Shown: positions 1 to 8,205 of the stretch, piece after piece | Layout: each line of letters begins with the position of its first letter | Numbering within the stretch: position 1 is the first letter of the stretch | Origin: Paracoccus sp. M683 | GTDB lineage: Bacteria > Pseudomonadota > Alphaproteobacteria > Rhodobacterales > Rhodobacteraceae | NCBI RefSeq assembly: GCF_007096355.1 | Contig: NZ_VKDF01000003.1 | Coordinates: 321,968 to 359,734, forward strand | Direction: 5' to 3' | DNA length: 37,767 nt | Translations under genes and position numbers: made by a program | Notes under the pieces: model-generated | Database searches by the model: none | Told to the model about the DNA's origin: nothing | What the model saw: only the letters and a program-made list of their open reading frames with translations

Positions 1-489
1 GTCCATTTGGCCATGGATGCCGCGACAGGCGACATCCGGGCGGTAGAGTTCACCTCCAGCCGAGAGGGCGACAGCCCTGTCCTGCCCGAACTCCTCGACC
101 AGATACCGGATGGCGAGGAAATTGGCACCGTAACGGGCGATGGCGCCTTTGACACCCGGAGATGCCATTCGGCGATCCTGGCGCGCGACGGCGCGGGAGC
201 CATTCCCATCCGCAAGAACGGCCGCCTCTGGAAGGAGGACTGCCCGGCTGCGCTCGCCAGGAACGACATCCTGCGGGCGACCCGGCGCCTCGGCCGGACG
301 ATCTGGAAGCGGTGGTCCGGCTCTCATGTCCGTAGCAAGATCGAAGCTCGGATGAGAAACCTGGGGTCCTTCGGCGAACGGATCGCGTCAAGGGATCCCG
401 ATCGCCAGACCGCCGAGATCCACATCCGAGTTGCCCTGATGAACCGCTTCAACGCCCTCGGCACCGCCGAGATCGAACGCGTGGCCTGA
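1..489 (+). CDS. IS5-family transposase, C-terminal part
   Basis: The frame is open from the first base of the window, so the N-terminal part of the protein lies upstream. The visible ~162 residues carry the second catalytic aspartate region (TGDGAFDTRR), the basic segment IPIRKNGRLWKEDCP, and a segment with the likely catalytic glutamate (RSKIEARM). It ends in RVALMNRFNALGTAEIERVA, the usual C-terminus of this IS5-type group. The protein would cut and join the ends of its own element. No frameshift is seen in the visible part. Family assignment is by recognition of the sequence; the exact IS name is not claimed. Confidence 0.85.
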   Translation, partial: VHLAMDAATGDIRAVEFTSSREGDSPVLPELLDQIPDGEEIGTVTGDGAFDTRRCHSAILARDGAGAIPIRKNGRLWKEDCPAALARNDILRATRRLGRTIWKRWSGSHVRSKIEARMRNLGSFGERIASRDPDRQTAEIHIRVALMNRFNALGTAEIERVA

Positions 490-543
490 TCTTGGTTGGG
501 GAAAGGGGCATCACGTCTTGGCGCTGACTTCTGCAACAGCGCC
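1..543 (+). mobile_element. IS5-type insertion sequence, right-hand part
   Basis: The window opens inside an insertion sequence. It contains the end of a DDE transposase followed by about 50 noncoding bases. The right terminus probably lies at about 541-543, because the reverse complement there starts GGCGCTGTTGCAGAAG, which resembles termini of IS5-like elements. The terminal 24 bases (520-543) are themselves an imperfect palindrome (GGCGCTG at one end, CAGCGCC at the other), so the last base is uncertain by a few positions. The other terminus and any target duplication lie outside the window. The element cuts off the 5' end of the gene that follows. Confidence 0.75.
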
Positions 544-1110
544 GATATGCTTGCCTATACGAAACTGTGGGCGCGCTATCTGAACACCCATGTTCGCGGA
601 TTTCCAGGCGCAGAACAGATCGCCCAGGGCGATACGCTGGCCCGCGTCATGGCGATCTACATGTGGAACGGATCGGTCTCGCATGGCGGCGATCACTGGA
701 GCTTCTCGAACCAGATCACGGCGGTCGAGAAATGCCTGCGGATCCGGCGCAAGCCGCCCGTCACCCGCGACGGCCGGCCGGTGGATAACGGGACGGACCC
801 GATCTTCAGCCCCAATGACATGCAACGCGCGGCGCTGTGCCAATATATGTTCTTTCAGGCATGGGCGATCGAGCCGAACCTGGCAGATACGAAATATGCG
901 CTGCCGATTCCGGGCCTGCTTCAGGCGGCGGCTGCGTTCAGCGACGCGCTGAAGAAGATCAATGACGAGTTGCTGAAATTCCTCCCATGCAGCGGCAGCC
1001 CGATTGATCCAACCGCGGTGACAGACTGCCAGCCGCTTGAGCCGGTCGGCATACCGGTCGGCAGTGCCATTCCCTATGTGCGGACCATCCCGCAAAGCAT
1101 CCAGTACTAG
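544..1110 (+). pseudogene. Unrecognised protein, 5' end removed by the IS element
   Basis: This is an open frame of about 188 residues directly after the IS terminus, with no start of its own except a chance ATG at 547. It was probably the C-terminal part of a longer protein. I do not recognise the family. It is rich in aromatic and hydrophobic residues (YTKLWARYLNTHV, MAIYMWNGSVSHGGDHWSF) and the HGGDHW cluster could be a metal or active site. There are few cysteines and no transmembrane pattern. The C-terminus reads RTIPQSIQY. It ends 23 bases before the decayed cyclase gene, in the same direction, and the two may once have been co-transcribed. Confidence 0.45.
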
Positions 1111-1133
1111 ATCGGCAAGGCGAGGGCAGGGTA

Positions 1134-1367
1134 ATGGATATCCGATTGCCTGCCCGAGGGTGCGAGGATGACCTGGGCCGAGTGATCTGCCGCGATCAGC
1201 TGACCGCGTTGTGGCGCGGCCGGATGGCTGACGGCCGGGCTGCCTGGTTTCTGCAACTGGATCACCGGCCGCCCGGCGGTGAACACATCGCCTGCGCGAG
1301 GTTGCGCATGGCCAGCGATCTTTCCCGGCGGGCTGGCGAAGGGCTGTGCGCGCCTGTTCTGGCATAG
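1134..1367 (+). pseudogene. Fragment 1: N-terminal lobe of kinase-like domain
   Basis: This is the first segment of the decayed cyclase gene, 77 codons ending at an in-frame TAG. Reading on in the same frame gives RVALTGGTLVMADDGHAPLSEM, which continues as a kinase-like domain, so the TAG interrupts what was one frame. The segment resembles the start of the large 'kinase-AAA' sensor proteins (WFLQLDHRPPGGE followed by ARLRMASDLS). No clear glycine-rich loop or VAIK lysine is visible, so the kinase lobe may have been degenerate even before the gene broke. Confidence 0.6.
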
Positions 1368-1397
1368 CGGGTCGCCCTGACCGGCGGCACCCTGGTC

Positions 1398-2585
1398 ATG
1401 GCCGATGACGGCCACGCGCCGCTGAGCGAGATGATCCCGCCGCAGGGCATGCGGCTGGTGGCCTTGATCGACACCATGCTGGCTCTGGCGCGCCTGACCT
1501 TGCGCCTGCATGCGGCGGGGATCCTGCACCGCGATCTTCGCCCTGACCGGCTGTTGGTCGGGGTGGGCGAACAGGGTGCGCAATGTCTTGGCCTGGAATG
1601 CGCCGCGACCCATCGGGGGCAATCCGGGCTTGCGGCCGGTGACATCGGCGCCTCGCCGCATCACGCCGCGCCCGAGCTGTCGGGCCGGCTGGATGTGCCC
1701 ATCGACGACCCGGCCGATCTTTATGCCCTGGGCGTCACCTTTGCGCAGATGATCAGCGGCCATGTGCTGTTTGCCGACACGGATGACCATGATCTCAGCT
1801 ATGCCCATGTTGCCCGCGAGATCCCGGATTTCTGCGGCGCGCGTGATGATCTGCCCGCCATGCTGACGCGGATAACGCGCCGAATGCTGAGCAAGGATCC
1901 CGATGACCGCTATGCCAGCGCCTTCGGACTGGTCCGGGATCTGGAAAGCTGCGCGGCCAGTTTCGACCGCGCACGTGTGATCCGCGACTTCGATCTGTCA
2001 ACCAAGGGGGGGACGACCCGGTTCCGGCTAGGCGACAGGCTTTACGGTCGCGAGCCCGAGAAAGCGCGCTTGCTGGCTGCGGTTGACGGGGGGCTGTTGC
2101 AGGGCAAGCGAACCGTGGTCTCGGTGTCCGGTCCCAGTGGCATCGGCAAGACCGCCTTTGTCACCGACATCCGCTGGCAGCCGATCTGCGAGGGGATGCG
2201 GCTGCTGACCGGAAAGTTCGACCGTTTCAAGAAGGATCGGCCCTATCTGGCCTTCATGCAGGCGGCCCGCGAACTGCTGCGGCCGATCCTCAGCGCGGAC
2301 GAGCCGGTTCTGGCCGCCTGGCGCGCCGATCTTCAGAACGGTCTGGGCCGGTTCGCCGGTCTGCTGACCGAACTGATCCCGGAACTGGCCATTCTGATCG
2401 GGCCGCAGCCCACGCCCGAGAAGATCCCCCCGGCCGAGGTCAATCGCCGTTTCATCGGTATGGTTGGCCGCTTTATCGGCCTTTTTTCCCGGCGGCAAAC
2501 GCCGATGATCCTGTTTTTCTACGACGTGCAATGGGCCGATCATGCGTCGCTGCATCTGTTGCAGGCCATTTCGCAGATGCCGTAA
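1398..2585 (+). pseudogene. Fragment 2: kinase C-lobe and start of AAA ATPase
   Basis: The segment contains the kinase catalytic-loop motif HRDLRPDRLLV and the region LYALGVTFAQMISG. These are followed by an ATPase domain opening with LYGREPEKARLL and the Walker A motif GPSGIGKT. A Walker B-like stretch ILFFYDVQWAD comes just before the stop; members of this family usually have two acidic residues here and this copy shows FYD. The segment ends at TAA (2583-2585). Translation of the same frame past the stop continues the domain, so this is a nonsense change, not a natural end. An internal ATG at 1398 could in principle start translation. Confidence 0.7.
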
Positions 2586-2597
2586 CTGGCCCATTTC

Positions 2598-3188
2598 ATG
2601 CTGATACTGTGGTATCGCGCCGATGAGGTCGGCCCCGCGCATCCCGCCCGGCGCGTGATTGCAGAATGTCATGGCGCGACGGATCTGTCCGAAACCATCA
2701 GCCTTGGGCCTTTGGGCCGGGATCATGTCGAACAGCTGCTGGAAGCCAGCCTTGGACGTGACAGGGCCGGGCTGCGCCACCTGGCCCGGCATGTGCATGA
2801 CGTGTCGCGGGGCAATGCCTTCTTCATGCGGGAATATCTGACATCGCTGACCGGGGATCGTGTGCTGGCCTATGACCCCCATGCGCTTGGCTGGCAGTTC
2901 GATCTGGCCGCCCTGGCGGGAACCGAGGTGCCCGGCTCGGTCGCCGGTCTGCTGACCGAGAGGTTGCGGGGATGGCCGCCCGGAACGCTGGATCTGCTGG
3001 AAAGCGCATCCTGCATTGGCAGCAGCTTCGATCTGCAAACGCTGGCCTGGGTCAGCAACCTGTCGCGGCCGATGGCAGCGGCCATGCTGTCGCCCGCCAT
3101 CGACGCCACGGTGATCCGCGCGCTGACAAGGAGCATGCGGTCATTGCCGCCCTGCCGCAGGACGAGGATGACCAGACAGTTCGGGTGA
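2598..3188 (+). pseudogene. Fragment 3: C-terminal part of AAA ATPase domain
   Basis: This is the same frame as fragment 2. It continues with LILWYRADEV (the sensor-1 region of these ATPases) and LGPLGRDHVEQLL, then LRHLARHVHDVSRGNAFFMREYL, and AGLLTERLRGWPPGTLDLLESASCIG. These are typical of the winged-helix half of ORC/STAND-like ATPases. The useful homology stops near base 3124; the rest up to the stop at 3186-3188 is out-of-frame sequence produced by a missing base. Confidence 0.65.
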
Positions 3189-3571
3189 ATGCGCGCTACA
3201 GCTTTCGCCATGACCAGATCCGTCAGGCCGTTCGTGATCGGCTGACGGATGAAGAGCAGGCGTTGCGACATCTTCAGATCGCCCGGCTGATGCTTGATCG
3301 GGTCGGCGAAGAGGAACTGCCTGGCCGCGCGGTCGAGATCTTTGGCCATGTGGTCATCGCAGGCAGCGCACGCATCGCCCAGGCCGAGGTTGTCCGCCTT
3401 GCCCATCTGGGGCTTGTCGCGGCCGAACAGGCGCAGCTTGGCCTGGCCTTCGCCACGGCGCGGCAATATCTGGGCACGGTTCAGGACATGATGGGCGGCG
3501 GCTGGAACGACGCCATCCGACCATCTGCCTGCCGCTTTGCAAGGCCAAGGCAAGATGTGCCTTTGCCCTGA
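3125..3571 (+). pseudogene. Fragment 4: helical linker after the ATPase
   Basis: After the frameshift near 3124 the protein continues in another frame with DKEHAVIAALPQDEDDQ and YSFRHDQIRQAVRDRL. The latter is the 'F-x-H-x-x-I/V' motif usual at the end of the ATPase module in such sensors. It is followed by a helical region (AEQAQLGLAFATARQYLG). Homology is lost again between about 3483 and 3540, where a second base appears to be missing; the remaining codons to 3571 are out of frame. Confidence 0.6.
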
Positions 3572-3585
3572 ACGATCGCGACGAG

Positions 3586-4881
3586 ATGCAGGCCAGTGCG
3601 CTGATGGTTCTGGCCCATGCCTCGGACCCTTATGACGTCGCGGATATACAGGGCATGCGCATCCGCAACCTGTCGAGCGGAAATCAGGGCCGGCAGGCCG
3701 CCGATCTTTGCATCGACGTGGCGGCTGAGCTGGGCGTGCGCCTGCCCCGCCATCCTGGCAAGATGCGCGTTCTGACCGAGGTAGCCCGCGCCGTGATGCC
3801 CCAGGCCCGGCTGGATCTTGGTCGCTATGCCGACCTGCCCGCAGCCATCGATCCCCGCATTCATGTCGCCGTGCAGCTGATGGCGCAATCTGCGCCTGCC
3901 GCCTATTTCGCCGAACCTAACCTGTTTCCGGTGCTGGCCGCCTCGGCCACGCGGCTTTCGTTGAAACACGGGCTGAATCCCTATCCGCCCTATTCCTTCG
4001 CCACGCTGGCGCTGGCCCTGTGCGGTGGTCTTCGGCTGATCGAACAGGGCTACAGATTTGGCGAACTGGCGATCACCACGGCCGAACGCTATGGCGGCAC
4101 CCATCAATCCAAGGCCAAATTCGCCGTCGACACCTTTGTCCGGCACTGGAAAGAGCCGCTGGATCAGGTCATCGATCACCTGCTGGACAGCTGGCTGCGC
4201 AACCGCGAGGCCGGTGATCAAGAGGATGCGACCTATTGTGCCGGGGTGGTGCTTTATGCCGACTTTCTGTCGGGCCGGCATGTCGACACCACCGGGCGTC
4301 ACCCGGAATTGATCGACTATCTGCGCCGCACGGAAATGCCGCATGTGAAGGATTGCTTTCTGGCCTGGGGCCAGATGCTGCACCTGATGGGAAAGCCCGA
4401 ACTTCCGCCCGAGCTGAGCGGCGATGACTTCGACTATCCCTCGAAGATCGCCGCGTTCAGGCAGATCGAAAATTGCGTGCAGATCGCCATCAGCTCGATC
4501 GCGGCGGGGGTGCTGGACCATCTGGCTGGCCGCTATCAGCGCGCCGAGGATCGGTTCGCCCTGGCTGCCGAAAACGAGATCCACATCATCGCGCAGGTGC
4601 TGGTGCTGGTGCTGGTGCCGGGGCTGGCATTTTTTCAGGCGTTGAATGCCTATTGGCTGGCCGAACAGGACCCCGCCCAAGCGGCGCGGATGCGGCGGAT
4701 CGCCCTGCGCCAGACCTTGCGGCTGAAATTCTGGAAACGCAGCGGGCCCGCCAATCTTGCCCACCGCCTTGCGCTGTTGAAGGGCGGACGCCTTGCCGCG
4801 AAGGGGCGACATGGCCGTGCGGTGATGGACTTGCATGAATGCTGCGCCCTGGCGGGACCACAGGCGCCGCTTTATGCCTAA
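3586..4881 (+). pseudogene. Fragment 5: TPR-like helical region
   Basis: The reading frame here also covers the bases just upstream (ICLPLCKAKARCAFALNDRDEM), showing where the frame changed. The 431 residues are predominantly helical, with alanine- and leucine-rich repeats such as AVQLMAQSAPAAYFAEPNLF and GVLDHLAGRYQRAEDRFALAA. This is as expected for the TPR-like middle region between the ATPase and GAF domains. It is ended by an in-frame TAA at 4879-4881, with the same downstream context (TAACTGGCSCAT) as the stop at 2583. Confidence 0.65.
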
Positions 4882-4905
4882 CTGGCGCATCGTCGCCGGT
4901 ATCGG

Positions 4906-6423
4906 GTGCTGCGCGATGCCGGACATGCGACCGAGGCCCGCGACGCCGCACGTCAGGCCAGCAGGGTGGCGCGCGTCTGGGGGGCACCCTGCCTTGCCGA
5001 CGCCATCAGCGCGGAAGCCGGGATTGCCGACGCGCCTCTGCGCAGTGCTGGCGACGCCACGCTGGCTGCGACCGATCTGCAAGCGTTCATCGACCTTGTC
5101 GGAACCCTTTCCGGCGACGACACCCCGCCCGAGCAGCGTTTCGCGCGGGTTGCCGCGCTTGCGATGCGGGTCGGCAATGCCGATTTCTCTGTGCTGGCGG
5201 TGACTGACGGGAAGGGTGACACCCGCATTTCCTGTCATCCGGGTGACGCGGGGTGCCCGTCACAGGACATCGGACCGCTGGCCTCGGCGCCACCTTTTCC
5301 CAGGGGCGTCATCGAGCTGTGTCTGCGGACGCGGTCGATGGTTCATTCCGACGATCCGGGCGCCGAGCCCTATGCGACAGGGCAGCGTCAGGACATGCCG
5401 CGCGCCTTGCTTTGCGTTCCACTGGTGCAGGGCGACAGGCTTCTGGGTGCGCTCTATCTGCACAGCCGGGTCAGCCGCCATGCCTTTGCGCCATCGCGAC
5501 AGGGTCTGGTCCAGGCCCTGGCCAATCAGGCGGCGGTCGGGCTGCACAATGCCCGGCTTCTGGCGCATGTTCAGCATGCGCTGGAATCGCAGATGCGTCA
5601 GACCAGCGCCAACCGGCGGTTCGTGCCCGATCACCTGATGCAGGCACTGGGGCAGGGGGACATCACCGACGTAAAACTGAACCAACATGCCCAGACCGAG
5701 ATGACGGCGGTTTTCGTTGACATTCGCGGCTCGACAGCCATAGCGCAGGATATCGGGCCGGGGCGCACGATCGAGATGATCAACCGCTATCTTGAACATG
5801 TGCAGCCTGCGATCGCGGCGCATGGCGGCTTTGTCGGCAACTACATGGGTGATGGCTTGCTGGCCCTGTTCCCCTACGGGCCGGATTTCGCGCTGTTCGG
5901 AATTGCGGCGATGGCGCGGGGGTTGTCAGGATATAACGCCAATCGCGGTGATCTGCCGCATCTGTCCTTTGGGGCCGGTCTGCATATCGGTCAGCTGACA
6001 TTGGGGATGATCGGCGAACAGGACCATGTTCAGGTCGGCGTTCTGGGAACCCCGGTGAATGTGGCCGCCCGTCTGGACGACCTGAACAAGGAATTTGGCA
6101 GCCGGGTTCTGGTCTCGGATGCCTGCGTGGCGCGTCTGGACGATCCGCAGCGCCACGCATTGCGGTCGTTCGGTCGGATGCATCTGCGCGGGTTGCAGGC
6201 GCCGTTGGGTGTGTTCGAACTGCTGGACATCCACGAGGAACCGCAACGCCTGGCGCTGATCGCCGGGCGCGAGGTCGTTGAGCGCGCGGTTGTGGCGATG
6301 CAGGCCGGGCAGCAACGGCAGGCCGCGCAGCTGTTTGCCCGCACCGAGGCTGCCGCCGGTCACGACCCGGTGGCGGCGCGAATGGCACAGCGCTGTCTGG
6401 GCGCGGCGCGCGTTCGGTCTTGA
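4906..6423 (+). pseudogene. Fragment 6: GAF and class III nucleotide cyclase domains
   Basis: This is the longest intact domain pair of the locus (505 residues). A GAF-like domain (about residues 60-200, with ALLCVPLVQGDRLLGALYLH) precedes a class III cyclase domain. The cyclase motifs are present: MTAVFVDIRGSTAI with a metal-binding aspartate, HGGFVGNYMGDGLLALF with the second aspartate, and VGVLGTPVNVAARLDDL with the Asn/Arg region. Such domains make cAMP or cGMP. Without the ATPase and kinase-like parts it would lack its normal control. A fragment could still be translated from the GTG/CTG/ATG codons near 4903-4916, but no good ribosome-binding site is evident. Confidence 0.7.
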
Positions 6424-6546
6424 CGCCTGCTGCAAGCGGTCGTTCGGATCGCGGGTCGGCGTGACAGGTCCGGTCCCGATGCCGTCGCTGTGGCGGGGGC
6501 AAAGCGCCGCATTGACGCAAGCGGCGAAACCTTGTCAGCAGGGCAT

Positions 6547-8205
6547 ATGAAGGACAGCAACGCACAGGCGACGATCTATCTTGCCCAATTGGCCGGCGGT
6601 GAAACCCGTCGGTTGCGGTCGGCTTCGGTTCTGGCCACCCTGGCCGAGGCGCTGTGGCTGGTTCAGGCGGGGCTGATCGCGGCGGCGCTGTCCGCGCTTG
6701 CCGGCAAGGACATGGCCGGTGCGCGCGTGGCATTGCTGGTTGCGGCTGGCGGATTTCTGCTTGTGGGGCTGGTTCGCGCGGGGCTGAATGCCATGGCGGC
6801 GCGGTCTCTGGTGGCGGCGGGGGACCGGCTGACAGGGGATCAAAGGTCCGGGCTGCTGCGACAGGCCGACCGGCGCGGGCCGATGGGCGGCGTCGCGCCC
6901 TCTGCGGCAATTGCCGCGCTGGCGACGGACAAGCTGGCCTTGCTGCTGCCTTATCTGCGACGCTGGCCGGTGGCGCGGATGCGGGTGGCGGTGATCCCCT
7001 TGCTGATCGTTGTGGCTGTGCTTCCCTTGTCCTGGATGGGGGCGTTGATCCTGGCGCTGACCGGGCCGATGATCCCGGTCTTCATGATGCTGGTCGGCAT
7101 GGCGGCGGGGCGGGCCAGCCAGGACCGGATGGATGAGATCGCGGATATGAACGCGCTGCTGGTCGAACGCTTGACCGCCTTGACCGATATCCGCCTGCTG
7201 GCCGCGCGTCGGGCGATGCTGGCCGGCTTTGCCGCCTCGGCCGAGCGTCTGCGCAGCCGCACCATGCGCGTGCTGGCCCTGGCCTTCCTGTCCAGCACCG
7301 TGCTGGAGTTGTTTTCGTCGATCGGCGTGGCGCTGATGGCGGTCTTTGTCGGCTTCTCGTTGCTTGGGGCGTTGCAATTCGGCAGCTGGGGCGGCGGGCT
7401 TGGCCTGGGCGAGGGGATCTTCATGCTGATGCTGGCGCCGGCCTTTTACCAGCCGATGCGTGACATGGCGGCCGCCTGGCATGACCGCGCCGATGCGTTG
7501 GCGCTGGCCCGCGATCTGCATGCCGAGATGACGCGCAATGCCCCGGCCATACTGGGCGAGGGCGCAGCCGCTGATGCGCCTGCCGGCTTTGGCGATCTGC
7601 GCGCCGAGGGGCTGCGGATCGGTGACCGCATCCTGCCGCCGCTGCACGTCCGGAGCGGCGAGGCCGTCGTGCTGACGGGCAAATCGGGCGTGGGCAAGAC
7701 ACGGCTGATCCTGATCCTGGCGGGGCTTGCCGATGCGGCGCCGGGGCGCGTTCTGATCGACGGACGGTTGCTGGATGACGGGACCGCCGATGCCTGGCGC
7801 GCATTGGTGGCGCTGGTGCCGCAGCGCGTGCATTTCACCGATGATACGCTGCTGGGAAATCTGTGCGGCACGGCCGTGCCGCCGGACAGTGACTTGCAGG
7901 CCGCGCTGGAACTGGCGCATGCCGTGGACATCGTTGCGCGCCTGCCTCAGGGCCTGCAAACCCGTTTGGGCGAGCAGGGCGCAGGGGTGTCTGGCGGCGA
8001 GGCGCGACGGCTGATGATCGCCCGCGCCGCGCTGCGACGACCTGCATTGTTGCTTGCGGACGAGCCGACGGCCGATCTGGACGAGGAAACCGCCGGGCAG
8101 GTGATAGACGGGTTGATGCGGTTGCATCACGCGGGGGCGACCCTGATCCTTGCCAGCCACGATCCGCGCCTGATCGCGGCCATGCCCCGCGAGATACGCC
8201 TGTGA
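6547..8205 (+). CDS. cydD: Heterodimeric ABC exporter CydDC, subunit CydD
   Basis: CydD and CydC form an inner-membrane ABC exporter of reduced thiols (glutathione/cysteine) needed to assemble cytochrome bd oxidase and periplasmic c-type cytochromes. The 552-residue protein has an N-terminal membrane domain with about six hydrophobic segments (residues ~25-310). The nucleotide-binding domain has Walker A GKSGVGKT (378-385), signature SGGEARR (482-488), Walker B LLLADEP (501-507) and the SHD histidine (~537). I chose ATG 6547, after AGCAGGGC, instead of an upstream GTG at 6490. The stop overlaps the start of cydC. The 123 bases between the cyclase pseudogene and this start show no clear promoter or FNR box to me. 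Confidence 0.88.
   Translation: MKDSNAQATIYLAQLAGGETRRLRSASVLATLAEALWLVQAGLIAAALSALAGKDMAGARVALLVAAGGFLLVGLVRAGLNAMAARSLVAAGDRLTGDQRSGLLRQADRRGPMGGVAPSAAIAALATDKLALLLPYLRRWPVARMRVAVIPLLIVVAVLPLSWMGALILALTGPMIPVFMMLVGMAAGRASQDRMDEIADMNALLVERLTALTDIRLLAARRAMLAGFAASAERLRSRTMRVLALAFLSSTVLELFSSIGVALMAVFVGFSLLGALQFGSWGGGLGLGEGIFMLMLAPAFYQPMRDMAAAWHDRADALALARDLHAEMTRNAPAILGEGAAADAPAGFGDLRAEGLRIGDRILPPLHVRSGEAVVLTGKSGVGKTRLILILAGLADAAPGRVLIDGRLLDDGTADAWRALVALVPQRVHFTDDTLLGNLCGTAVPPDSDLQAALELAHAVDIVARLPQGLQTRLGEQGAGVSGGEARRLMIARAALRRPALLLADEPTADLDEETAGQVIDGLMRLHHAGATLILASHDPRLIAAMPREIRL

Larger units (their letters stand above)
1134..6423 (+). pseudogene. Decayed kinase-like / AAA-ATPase / GAF / class III cyclase gene (whole locus)
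   Basis: Six consecutive open segments translate to successive parts of one large signalling protein of roughly 1,760 residues. The order is a Ser/Thr-kinase-like domain, an AAA (ORC/STAND-like) ATPase, a long helical region, a GAF-like domain and a class III adenylate/guanylate cyclase domain. It is interrupted by in-frame stops at 1365-1367 (TAG), 2583-2585 (TAA) and 4879-4881 (TAA), and by two apparent 1-base losses near 3124 and between about 3483 and 3540. The start ATG at 1134 follows AGGGCAGGG. Five lesions in a gene with otherwise intact motifs point to a recent pseudogene rather than sequencing error. The parts are listed separately. Confidence 0.85.

Noticed and set aside
2028..3038. 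Long minus-strand open frame opposite the AAA-ATPase fragment (336 codons), and similar long frames at 3481-5238, 5780-6910 and 6535-8280
   Set aside because: High G+C DNA gives long antisense frames; these have Gln/His/Arg-rich nonsense composition, and the plus strand carries recognisable domains.
4580..4645. Short tandem GTGCTG repeats (VLVLVLV) in the TPR-like fragment
   Set aside because: Only a few hexamer units in a decayed gene; consistent with leucine/valine codon repetition and not a separate element.
6510..6546. Possible FNR box or promoter (TTGACG) before cydD
   Set aside because: The palindromic second half of an FNR site is missing, and no -10 sequence lies at the right distance.
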